Position numbers and translations under genes: made by a program
DNA from: Chryseobacterium sp. LAM-KRS1
Lineage (GTDB): Bacteria > Bacteroidota > Bacteroidia > Flavobacteriales > Weeksellaceae
Assembly (NCBI RefSeq): GCF_013184525.1
Contig: NZ_JAAOIZ010000003.1
Span: 682,001 to 746,000, forward strand
Reading direction: 5' to 3'
DNA length: 64,000 bases
Notes under the pieces: model-generated
What the model was told of the DNA's origin: nothing
The model's input: only the letters and a program-made list of their open reading frames with translations
The model's database searches: none
Part shown: positions 44,712-52,441 of the stretch, one piece after another
How the letters are laid out: the number at the start of each line of letters is the position of its first letter
Position numbering within the stretch: the first letter of the stretch is position 1

Positions 44712-45155
44712 ATGAAAAAGAAATTACTCTTACCTGGCATCATTCTCTCATTAATAATGATCAGCTGTAGTGTAAATTATAATAATTATCCAATCAGGAG
44801 AAATCCTTTTCCATCCACTTCTGCAACATCATCACGCGTAAGTACGGAACGTGAGTATAATGAATTAATGAAGACTTATAAGCCTGAAACAACTGAAGTA
44901 TTAAATGACCTGTTAAATGACTCATCAGGGAGTACACAAACCTCTTTTTCTGTAGAGAATAAATCTCCTTGTAATATGGTCCTTACAATAAGCGGAAACA
45001 ATTACTACAGAAAAATACCGATTGGAGCAAACAAAATAGGATACGTAATGCTTCCCAAAAATCAAAGTTATAAGCTTTCCGGGATGGTCTGCAACTCTGT
45101 ATATCAATCGACAAAATTTATTACAAACTCCTACTCTATCACTTTATCCAACTAA
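44712..45155 (+). CDS. Cys-pair family lipoprotein, paralogue C (short form)
   Basis: The 147-aa protein has a lipoprotein signal (lipobox-like MISC at about residue 19) instead of the signal peptide of paralogues A and B. The C-terminal domain repeats the family pattern (VLNDLLNDSS, ENKSPCNMVL, IPIGANKIGYVMLPKNQSY, GMVCNSVYQSTKF) with both Cys residues. The middle region is much shorter. It is probably anchored to a membrane (inference). Function unknown. Confidence 0.68.
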   Translation: MKKKLLLPGIILSLIMISCSVNYNNYPIRRNPFPSTSATSSRVSTEREYNELMKTYKPETTEVLNDLLNDSSGSTQTSFSVENKSPCNMVLTISGNNYYRKIPIGANKIGYVMLPKNQSYKLSGMVCNSVYQSTKFITNSYSITLSN

Positions 45156-45173
45156 AAATTTTTATATCATAAA

Positions 45174-45204
45174 AAAAGGCCACTAATTGTATTAGTGGCC
45201 TTTT
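45174..45204. terminator. Bidirectional terminator between paralogue C and rpsB
   Basis: AAAAGGCCACTAAT / ATTAGTGGCCTTTT, a perfect 14-bp stem with a 3-nt loop, gives U-runs on both strands. Confidence 0.85.
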
Positions 45205-45226
45205 ATATAATAAAGAAAATCTTTAA

Positions 45227-45988
45227 TTATTCTGCATCGAAATCAGCATCTGTATCAGCAGATACTTTTTCTCCTTCTTCTTTAGATTTTTCTTTGTCAG
45301 CTTTTCTCTGAGATTGACCTTCTCTGATAGAATCAGAAACAACATTTAAGATCATATCGATAGACTTAGAAGCATCATCATTTCCTGGAATAACGAAATC
45401 TACTTTTCTAGGATCAGAGTTGGTATCTACGATACCGAAAACTGGAATACCTAATTTTTTAGCTTCAGTTACAGCGATGTGCTCTCTTAAGATATCAACA
45501 ACAAATATTGCAGAAGGAAGACGAACCATGTCAGAGATAGAACCTAAGTTCTTCTCAAGGTTAGCTCTTTGTCTGTCTACCTGAAGTCTCTCTTTTTTAG
45601 ATAAAGTTTCGAACGTTCCATCTTTTTTCATTTTATCGATAGAGTTCATTTTCTTAACAGCCTTTCTGATTGTAACAAAGTTTGTTAACATTCCTCCTGG
45701 CCATCTTTCTGTAATATAAGGCATATTAAGTTCTGAAGCGTGCTTAGCAACAACTTCTTTTGCTTGCTTCTTAGTAGCTACAAAAAGAACTTTTTTACCT
45801 GCAGAAGTAAGTTTTTCTAAAGCGCTACAAGCTTCATCCAACTTTACTGCTGTTTTATGTAAGTCTACAATGTGAATACCATTTTTCTCCATAAAAATGT
45901 ATGGAGCCATATTTGGATTCCACTTTCTAGTCATGTGACCGAAGTGTACACCAGCCTCTAAAAGGTCTTTTACATTTGCTTTTGCCAT
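45227..45988 (-). CDS. rpsB: 30S ribosomal protein S2
   Basis: The 253-aa protein has the S2 features HFGHMTRKWNPNMAPYIF, ITERWPGGMLTNF, the LGIPVFGIVDTNSDP motif and the VIPGNDDASKSI motif. An acidic tail follows. It is last of rplM-rpsI-rpsB on the minus strand. The usual next gene, tsf, is missing and a terminator follows directly. Confidence 0.97.
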   Translation of the reverse strand: MAKANVKDLLEAGVHFGHMTRKWNPNMAPYIFMEKNGIHIVDLHKTAVKLDEACSALEKLTSAGKKVLFVATKKQAKEVVAKHASELNMPYITERWPGGMLTNFVTIRKAVKKMNSIDKMKKDGTFETLSKKERLQVDRQRANLEKNLGSISDMVRLPSAIFVVDILREHIAVTEAKKLGIPVFGIVDTNSDPRKVDFVIPGNDDASKSIDMILNVVSDSIREGQSQRKADKEKSKEEGEKVSADTDADFDAE

Positions 45989-46120
45989 GTTTTCTGTTTT
46001 TGTTAGTTTACTTTCCGTCTTTTAAACAATCAACAACTTCTTTAGATGGGAGAAGCGTTTGGATGCTAAACGTAACGGGCAATTTAAAATTTAGATTAAT
46101 AGATTTCAGATATAAGATAC

Positions 46121-46167
46121 CAGACAAGAAAAAGTCTGAAATCTGATGTCTCCAATCTGATGTCTGA
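46121..46167 (-). repeat. Short-period repeats between rpsI and rpsB
   Basis: AATCTGATGTCTCC and AATCTGATGTCTGA (46140-46153, 46154-46167) are tandem 14-bp units. A small CAGAC/GTCTG hairpin lies at 46121-46138. Similar 14-bp-period wording lies between accB and accC. Confidence 0.65.
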
Positions 46168-46173
46168 AAAAAA

Positions 46174-46560
46174 TTAACGTTTTGAGAATTGGAATCTCTT
46201 TCTTGCTTTTTTCTGACCTGGCTTCTTTCTTTCCACCATTCTTGCGTCTCTTGTAAGTAAACCAGCTGGCTTTAATGCTAATCTGAACTCAGCGTTGATT
46301 TCGCATAAAGCTCTTGAAATACCTAATCTGATAGCTTCTGCTTGTCCTGTATTTCCACCACCGAAAACATTTACGGTAACGTCATACTGACCAACAGTTT
46401 CAGAAAGGATAAATGGTTGATTTAACTTGTAAACCATTACGTCTGTAGAGAAATAATCTTTAGCATCTTTACCGTTTACTGTAATGTTACCAGTACCTGG
46501 CTTTACGTAAACTCTTGCTACAGAAGTCTTTCTTCTACCAATTTTATGAACTGTAGACAT
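46174..46560 (-). CDS. rpsI: 30S ribosomal protein S9
   Basis: The 128-aa protein starts with the S9 hallmark [14 protein letters not shown], then [14 protein letters not shown], and ends in the basic tail [14 protein letters not shown], whose final K-R reaches the ribosomal P site. It starts 5 bp after rplM, forming the conserved rplM-rpsI pair. Confidence 0.97.
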   Translation of the reverse strand: MSTVHKIGRRKTSVARVYVKPGTGNITVNGKDAKDYFSTDVMVYKLNQPFILSETVGQYDVTVNVFGGGNTGQAEAIRLGISRALCEINAEFRLALKPAGLLTRDARMVERKKPGQKKARKRFQFSKR

Positions 46561-46565
46561 ATTAA

Positions 46566-47021
46566 TTATTTAAATTCGTTAATATTAATTGTTTTAGGCT
46601 GTTGAGCTTCATGCTTGTGCTCAGTTCCTTCATATAAGTAAAGGTTTTTGAACAAAGCAGAACCTAATCTGTTTTTAGGTAACATACCTTTTACAGACTT
46701 TTCTAATACTTTCAAAGAATCTTTCTTTTGAAGTTCAGCCGCAGTCATAGATTTTTGACCTCCTGGATATCCTGTATGCCAGATGTAAGTCTTATCTTCC
46801 CACTTGTTTCCGGAAAGCGTAATTTTCCCAGCATTCAAAACAATAACGTTATCACCACAATCTACGTGAGGTGTAAAGTTTGTTTTGTGCTTACCTCTCA
46901 AAATCTTTGCAACCTGAGAAGCTAGTCTTCCCAACGGTTGTCCTTCAGCGTCTACCACAACCCATTCTTTATTAGCAGTAGCTTTGTTCGCTGAAACAGT
47001 TTTGTAACTTAATGTATTCAC
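46566..47021 (-). CDS. rplM: 50S ribosomal protein L13
   Basis: The 151-aa protein has the L13 features [50 protein letters not shown] and [11 protein letters not shown]. It is first gene of the rplM-rpsI-rpsB operon, with a -7 box 45 bp upstream of its ATG. Confidence 0.97.
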   Translation of the reverse strand: MNTLSYKTVSANKATANKEWVVVDAEGQPLGRLASQVAKILRGKHKTNFTPHVDCGDNVIVLNAGKITLSGNKWEDKTYIWHTGYPGGQKSMTAAELQKKDSLKVLEKSVKGMLPKNRLGSALFKNLYLYEGTEHKHEAQQPKTININEFK

Positions 47022-47066
47022 ACGTTTTAGTTAAAGATTAAACATAATTTTCCCTCTAAGGGTGTG

Positions 47067-47074
47067 CAAAGATA
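47067..47074 (-). promoter_or_regulatory. rplM-rpsI-rpsB promoter, -7 box
   Basis: TATCTTTG on the minus strand. Transcription should start at about 47063, at the foot of a small CCCTTAGAGGG hairpin. Confidence 0.65.
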
Positions 47075-47203
47075 CAAATTAAATTTGTAATGGAAAAACA
47101 TATTTGATTTAATATGCAGGTTATGGGTTTAGCTTAAACGATTCGACAGATTTCATCTATGGAAAATATTCTTGGCACAGATATTGCAAAATCATATTCG
47201 ATG

Positions 47204-47285
47204 AAAAAAAAGTTTTAGAAGATTCTAAAAACACAGGTGATAAAGTAAAGAGTTTAGTCACTAAACTCTTACTTTATTAACTTTT
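47204..47285 (-). ncRNA. Candidate small RNA (about 80 nt)
   Basis: The minus strand carries, in order: a -7 box TATCTTTG (47296-47289), a predicted start near 47285, a long hairpin (arms 47279-47261 and 47257-47239, about 18 bp with one bulge and a 3-nt loop), and a terminator with stem TTTTAGA / TCTAAAA (47230-47213), a 4-nt loop and U8 (47211-47204). No ATG lies in the predicted transcript, so it appears non-coding. A possible -33 TTG is only 15 nt from the -7 box, shorter than usual. No known RNA family is recognised. Confidence 0.5.
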
Positions 47286-47288
47286 ATT

Positions 47289-47296
47289 CAAAGATA
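47289..47296 (-). promoter_or_regulatory. -7 box of the candidate small RNA
   Basis: TATCTTTG on the minus strand, 4 nt upstream of the predicted start. It is not suitably placed for any other gene. Confidence 0.5.
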
Positions 47297-47383
47297 CCCC
47301 ATTATTATTACCAATTACCTATCCGTGAAATTATATTTTACATTAATTTGATGTAAAAAATTATTTTTCATTCTCGAAATAAT

Positions 47384-47391
47384 TATATTTG
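47384..47391 (+). promoter_or_regulatory. DUF3667 gene promoter, -7 box
   Basis: TATATTTG, 19 bp upstream of the ATG. Confidence 0.5.
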
Positions 47392-47410
47392 CCGCAAAGC
47401 CTTAATAGTC

Positions 47411-48508
47411 ATGAGTCACGGAAAAATAAGAGAAGAAAAAAACTGCCTCAACTGCGGACACCTTGTAGAAGAGAGATTCTGCCCACACTGTGGACAGGAA
47501 AATACAGAACCGAGACAACCCTTCTATTTTCTTTTCACCCATTTCATTGAAGATTTTACTCATTATGATGGACAATTCTGGAAAACGATAAAGTACCTGC
47601 TATTCCAGCCGGGAAAATTAACCAAAGAATATCTATCCGGAAAAAGACAAATTTACGTGGCCCCTGTAAAGCTTTACATATTTGTGAGTTTTATAACTTT
47701 TTTCGTCCCTACCCTTTTCCCTCAGTCAGAAGATACAGATGATGAAGCAACTGAAAAACATTCCATACAAAAAGAAAAAGAGCAGAAAAAAGAACTGACT
47801 GCAAAAATAATTGATAGTGTAAAATCAGGAATGCTTGCAGAAGGGTATAATAAAAATGACAGCATTGTACATAAAAGCATATCCAAAATAAAAAAAATTG
47901 AGGATCTTATTGACAAAAAAGAAGTGCTAAGTTCTGAAAAAGACCAATTTGCAATATTAGGAGCGACATCAATGAAACAATATGATTCGCTAAGCAAAAA
48001 AGGAGGAGGAAATTATAAATCTTTAAGACCTTTTGCTAAAAAAATATTCCATTTACAGGACAGAGGTTTGAAAAGAAAAGAAATAATAGGCCGTTTTGTA
48101 GATACATTCATCCACTCTTTCCCAAAAGCCCTTTTTATTTACTTACCTATATTCGCATTCTTTCTATGGGTATTTCACAATAAGAAAAAATGGTGGTATT
48201 TTGATCATGGAATATTTACCCTTCATTACTTTTCTTTTCTCTTATTAACTACCCTGATCTTCATTCTCACCAACCATCTTACAGCAATACTGCCCAACTA
48301 TACCCCTATCAAAATTATTTTTGGATTATTCTATTGTGCTTTATTCTTTTATACCTCAGCCTATTTCTTTATTGCCCACCACAGGCTTTATGAAAACAGC
48401 AAGAGGAAAAGCATATTAAAAGGTTCATTGCTATTTATCATCAACTGTATCGGATTACTCTTTATGCTAATGATATTAAGCTACATCAGTTTTATAACGA
48501 TGCATTAA
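47411..48508 (+). CDS. DUF3667 membrane protein with N-terminal zinc ribbon
   Basis: The 365-aa protein opens with two CxxC pairs (CLNCGHLVEERFCPHCGQ) forming a zinc ribbon, then the DUF3667 segment FYFLFTHFIEDFTHYDGQFW with LTKEYLSGKRQIYVAPVKLY. One membrane helix follows, then a charged cytoplasmic region (about 115-215) and three to four C-terminal membrane helices. The molecular role of DUF3667 is not known. Its stop codon overlaps the stop of the convergent 110-aa gene by 3 bp within TTAA. Confidence 0.85.
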   Translation: MSHGKIREEKNCLNCGHLVEERFCPHCGQENTEPRQPFYFLFTHFIEDFTHYDGQFWKTIKYLLFQPGKLTKEYLSGKRQIYVAPVKLYIFVSFITFFVPTLFPQSEDTDDEATEKHSIQKEKEQKKELTAKIIDSVKSGMLAEGYNKNDSIVHKSISKIKKIEDLIDKKEVLSSEKDQFAILGATSMKQYDSLSKKGGGNYKSLRPFAKKIFHLQDRGLKRKEIIGRFVDTFIHSFPKALFIYLPIFAFFLWVFHNKKKWWYFDHGIFTLHYFSFLLLTTLIFILTNHLTAILPNYTPIKIIFGLFYCALFFYTSAYFFIAHHRLYENSKRKSILKGSLLFIINCIGLLFMLMILSYISFITMH

Positions 48509-48837
48509 TTACGTAAAGACTTACTGCCTCTAAAACTCGCAATTAAATAATAAGCTACAAATACAGTAGAAAATTTAAGAATAGAAGGAATCGCAAGTTT
48601 CAAATCAAAAAGAACAGATCCCACCAAAACCAAAACAGCCATTGCCGCAAAAGACAATCCCAACTTTTGAGGCAGTGAAAAATTAGGCGTATCTAAATAA
48701 TAAGCCAATCCCCATGCAAAACCAAAAGCAACAGCATAATATAGGTCAAGCCCGATATTCTGACTGCTTAAGAAGAAATAGTTAATAAGAAAACTGATCA
48801 CAGTTCCTATCGCAAAATAAATCGAAGCTTTCTGCAT
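48505..48837 (-). CDS. Small membrane protein of unknown function
   Basis: The 110-aa protein has about four hydrophobic segments (starting KASIYFAIGTVISFLINYFF) and few charged residues. It has no recognised domain. A minus-strand -7 box (TACTTTTG, 48854-48861) lies 16 bp upstream of the ATG, which supports a real gene. It is convergent with the DUF3667 gene. Confidence 0.6.
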   Translation of the reverse strand: MQKASIYFAIGTVISFLINYFFLSSQNIGLDLYYAVAFGFAWGLAYYLDTPNFSLPQKLGLSFAAMAVLVLVGSVLFDLKLAIPSILKFSTVFVAYYLIASFRGSKSLRN

Positions 48838-48853
48838 ATAATAATATATGATG

Positions 48854-48861
48854 CAAAAGTA
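48854..48861 (-). promoter_or_regulatory. -7 box of the small membrane protein gene
   Basis: TACTTTTG on the minus strand, with a leader of about 13 nt. Confidence 0.45.
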
Positions 48862-48984
48862 ATTAATTTACCTATTATTTCCGTGCAGAATGCAAAGGAA
48901 ATGGAGAACCTCAATTTCGGCAAAAACACCTAAACACTTGAATTAAAGAAATATAAAGTTCAATATTATGTTCTGTATTATTGT

Positions 48985-48992
48985 TATATTTG
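48985..48992 (+). promoter_or_regulatory. icmF promoter, -7 box
   Basis: TATATTTG lies inside the extended frame, downstream of its TTG at 48981. This moves the true start to the ATG at 49020. Confidence 0.55.
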
Positions 48993-49019
48993 GAAATTCA
49001 GAAATTTTCTAGATTTTTT

Positions 49020-52000
49020 ATGGAAACCCAAAAATATACCCCTAAAAACAAAGTTAGAATTGTAACAGCAGCGTCATTATTTGACGGACATGATGCGGCA
49101 ATTAATATTATGCGTCGTGTTATTCAGGGAACCGGCTGCGAAGTCATTCACCTTGGACATGACAAATCAGCTGAAGAAGTTGTAAATACTGCCATCCAGG
49201 AAGATGCAAATGCTATAGCTTTAACCTCTTATCAGGGAGGACACAATGAATATTTCAAATATATTTATGATCTTCTGAGAGAAAAAAATTCGCCACAGAT
49301 CAAAATCTTCGGAGGAGGAGGAGGAGTAATCCTGCCGGAAGAAATCCAAGATCTTATGTCTTACGGAATCGACAGAATTTATTCCCCGGATGATGGAAGA
49401 GAGCTTGGCCTTCAGGGAATGATTGATGATCTGGTTAACAGATCAGATTTTGCCACAGGAAAAGATGTAACAGCACAGGATCTGGACTCTATCAATTTCG
49501 AAAATTCAACCAGCATTGCTAAAATTATCTCTGCTGTTGAAAACTTCTCTGATGAAAAACCGGAGCTTGTTAAAGCTATCGATGAAAAAGCAAAAGATCT
49601 GAATATTCCCATTATTGGTATTACAGGTACCGGTGGTGCCGGTAAATCCTCATTGACTGACGAATTGGTAAGACGTTTTCTGCGTTCCAATACAGATAAG
49701 AAAATAGCGATTATATCTATTGACCCATCTAAAAAGAAAACAGGAGGAGCATTACTTGGAGACAGAATCCGTATGAATGCGATCAATGATCCAAGAGTTT
49801 ATATGCGGTCCATGGCAACCAGAGAAAACAATGTATCCGTTTCTCCATTTATTCATTCCGCTTTGAATGTTTTAAAACTTGCCCACCCGGATGTTATTAT
49901 CCTTGAAACTTCCGGTATCGGACAATCAGGCTCTGAAGTTTCAGACTTTGCAGATGTTTCCATGTATGTAATGACTCCTGAATACGGAGCATCTACACAG
50001 CTGGAAAAGATAGACATGCTTGATTATGCAGATCTTGTAGCTCTAAACAAATCGGATAAACGTGGCGCATTGGATGCTTTACAGGCCGTGAGAAAACAGT
50101 TCCAGAGAAACCATCTTTTATGGGAGAGCCCATTGGATGACATGCCGGTATATGCTACAAAGGCTTCACAGTTTAACGATCACGGTACTACAGAACTATA
50201 CAACAGATTAATTTCTAAAGTTAACGACAAATTTTCGGGGCTAAACCTCAATACTTTCGTTGAGCAGGAAATCACAGATGAAGTGACCATAATTCCACCC
50301 AAAAGAGTTCGTTATTTATCAGAGATCGTGGAAAACAATAAGCAGTATGATGTAAACATTGAAAAGCAGGCAGAGCTTGCCAGAAAAATGTATCATATTG
50401 ATGGTGTGAAAAAAATTATCTCTAATGAAACTTTAGATGCCGAATACCAAAAGGCAGAAAAGGACCTCCAGCAGGAGAATATTGATTTCCTTAAAAACTG
50501 GGATGACACCAAAAAGGCATTTCATCAGGAATTCTATTCATATTTTGTTCGTGGAAAAGAAATTAAGGTAGAAACCTCAACAGAATCCCTGTCTCATCTG
50601 AAGATTCCTAAAATTGCATTACCAAAATATAATGACTGGGGAGATCTTATTCTATGGAAAGGTAAAGAGAATCTTCCGGGAAGCTTCCCTTTCACTGCCG
50701 GAATTTATCCCTTCAAAAGAACCGGAGAGGATCCTACAAGGATGTTTGCGGGAGAAGGTGGACCGGAGAGAACGAACAGAAGATTCCATTATGTTTCTGC
50801 GGAAATGCCTGCTAAGCGTTTATCTACAGCTTTTGATTCAGTAACATTATATGGCCAGGATCCTGCCTTACCCCCAGATATCTATGGTAAAATCGGAAAT
50901 GCAGGAGTTTCTATTGCGACACTGGATGATGCTAAAAAATTGTATTCCGGCTTCGACCTTATTAATGCAATGACTTCGGTTTCTATGACCATCAACGGAC
51001 CTGCTCCTATGTTGCTTGCCTTTTTTATGAATGCAGCGATAGACCAGAATGTTGAAAAATATATTGTGGAGCATAAACTTGAGGATAAAGTAGAAGCTGT
51101 TCTTAAAGCCAAGTTCGATGACAAAGGATTGCAAAGGCCCCATTATAATGGAGAGCTTCCTCCTTCCAACAATGGATTAGGACTAAAATTACTGGGAATT
51201 ACCGGAGATGAAATTATTCCTAAAGAAGAATATGAAAAAATTAAAGCCCATACGATTGCCACTGTAAGAGGTACCGTACAGGCCGATATATTAAAAGAAG
51301 ATCAGGCACAAAATACCTGTATCTTCTCTACGGAATTTGCTTTGAGATTAATGGGCGACGTTCAGGAGTACTTTATAAAAGAAAAAGTAAGAAACTTCTA
51401 TTCTGTTTCCATTTCCGGGTATCATATTGCTGAAGCCGGGGCGAATCCAGTTTCCCAGTTAGCATTTACATTAGCTAATGGTTTCACATATGTGGAATAT
51501 TATTTAAGCCGAGGAATGGACATCAATGATTTTGCTCCTAACCTATCATTCTTCTTTTCAAATGGTATTGATCCCGAATATTCAGTGATCGGGCGTGTTG
51601 CAAGAAGAATCTGGGCAAAAGCCATGAAAATAAAATATGGAGCAGATGAAAGAAGTCAGATGCTGAAGTATCACATTCAGACTTCCGGACGTTCACTGCA
51701 TGCGCAGGAAATTGATTTCAATGACATCAGAACAACTCTTCAGGCTTTATATGCCATTTATGACAACTGTAATTCACTTCATACGAATGCTTACGATGAG
51801 GCCATTACAACTCCTACAGAGCAATCCGTTAGAAGAGCAATGGCTATCCAGCTGATCATTAATAAAGAGCTTGGTCTGGCGAAAAATGAAAATCCGCTTC
51901 AGGGTTCATTCATCATTGAAGAATTAACGGATCTGGTTGAAGAAGCCGTGTATGCAGAATTCGACAGGATTACAGAAAGAGGAGGTGTACTTGGGGCGAT

Positions 52001-52367
52001 GGAAACCATGTATCAACGTTCAAAAATCCAGGAAGAATCCATGCATTACGAATGGCTGAAGCATACCGGAGAATATCCTATAATCGGAGTAAATACATTC
52101 CTGGGTAAAGATGGCTCACCAACTGTTCGTCCGGGAGAAGTTATTCGATCTACTGAAGAAGAAAAACAGGTTCAGATTGAAACACTTCACAATTTCCAAC
52201 AAGCCAATCTTGATAAATCTGAGGCAGCTTTAAAAGAATTACAATATGCAGCTATTAATCAGCAAAACCTCTTTGCTGTTATGATGGATGCTGTAAAATA
52301 TTGCTCTCTTGGGCAAATTACCAATGCTTTATTTGAAGTAGGAGGTAAATACAGACGTAATATGTAA
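49020..52367 (+). CDS. icmF: Fused isobutyryl-CoA mutase IcmF (B12 domain, G-protein chaperone, mutase)
   Basis: IcmF interconverts isobutyryl-CoA and n-butyryl-CoA with adenosylcobalamin and carries its own G-protein chaperone. The 1115 aa show a B12-binding domain ([35 protein letters not shown]), then a MeaB-like GTPase (Walker [12 protein letters not shown] near residue 200), a linker, and the TIM-barrel mutase ([44 protein letters not shown]). This order is that of IcmF, not of two-subunit methylmalonyl-CoA mutase. A promoter box in the extension sets the start. A shared terminator follows. Confidence 0.92.
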   Translation: METQKYTPKNKVRIVTAASLFDGHDAAINIMRRVIQGTGCEVIHLGHDKSAEEVVNTAIQEDANAIALTSYQGGHNEYFKYIYDLLREKNSPQIKIFGGGGGVILPEEIQDLMSYGIDRIYSPDDGRELGLQGMIDDLVNRSDFATGKDVTAQDLDSINFENSTSIAKIISAVENFSDEKPELVKAIDEKAKDLNIPIIGITGTGGAGKSSLTDELVRRFLRSNTDKKIAIISIDPSKKKTGGALLGDRIRMNAINDPRVYMRSMATRENNVSVSPFIHSALNVLKLAHPDVIILETSGIGQSGSEVSDFADVSMYVMTPEYGASTQLEKIDMLDYADLVALNKSDKRGALDALQAVRKQFQRNHLLWESPLDDMPVYATKASQFNDHGTTELYNRLISKVNDKFSGLNLNTFVEQEITDEVTIIPPKRVRYLSEIVENNKQYDVNIEKQAELARKMYHIDGVKKIISNETLDAEYQKAEKDLQQENIDFLKNWDDTKKAFHQEFYSYFVRGKEIKVETSTESLSHLKIPKIALPKYNDWGDLILWKGKENLPGSFPFTAGIYPFKRTGEDPTRMFAGEGGPERTNRRFHYVSAEMPAKRLSTAFDSVTLYGQDPALPPDIYGKIGNAGVSIATLDDAKKLYSGFDLINAMTSVSMTINGPAPMLLAFFMNAAIDQNVEKYIVEHKLEDKVEAVLKAKFDDKGLQRPHYNGELPPSNNGLGLKLLGITGDEIIPKEEYEKIKAHTIATVRGTVQADILKEDQAQNTCIFSTEFALRLMGDVQEYFIKEKVRNFYSVSISGYHIAEAGANPVSQLAFTLANGFTYVEYYLSRGMDINDFAPNLSFFFSNGIDPEYSVIGRVARRIWAKAMKIKYGADERSQMLKYHIQTSGRSLHAQEIDFNDIRTTLQALYAIYDNCNSLHTNAYDEAITTPTEQSVRRAMAIQLIINKELGLAKNENPLQGSFIIEELTDLVEEAVYAEFDRITERGGVLGAMETMYQRSKIQEESMHYEWLKHTGEYPIIGVNTFLGKDGSPTVRPGEVIRSTEEEKQVQIETLHNFQQANLDKSEAALKELQYAAINQQNLFAVMMDAVKYCSLGQITNALFEVGGKYRRNM

Positions 52368-52386
52368 TCAATATTTTATTATAAAT

Positions 52387-52416
52387 AAAAAAACCGCAGG
52401 ATTTCTGCGGTTTTTT
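52387..52416. terminator. Bidirectional terminator between icmF and M16 gene
   Basis: AAAAAAACCGCAG, a 5-nt loop, then CTGCGGTTTTTT. U-runs occur on both strands. Confidence 0.85.
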
Positions 52417-52441
52417 ATTTGAATTGTATCTGATAAGACTT

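Larger units (their letters stand above)
47022..47410. other. Gene-free spacer between rplM and the DUF3667 gene
   Basis: About 389 bp holding, from left to right, the rplM leader with a CCCT/AGGG hairpin (47052-47062), the rplM -7 box, a candidate small RNA on the minus strand (47204-47285) and the DUF3667 gene promoter. I see nothing coding and nothing further in 47100-47200. Confidence 0.6.

Noticed and set aside
48981..49019. The 13-codon N-terminal extension of icmF starting at a TTG
   Set aside because: A -7 box (48985-48992) lies inside it, so it would not be transcribed. The family-like sequence begins at [15 protein letters not shown].
49412..49786. A 124-codon open frame antisense to icmF
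   Set aside because: It lies opposite the conserved GTPase domain of icmF and has no family features, so it is a shadow frame.
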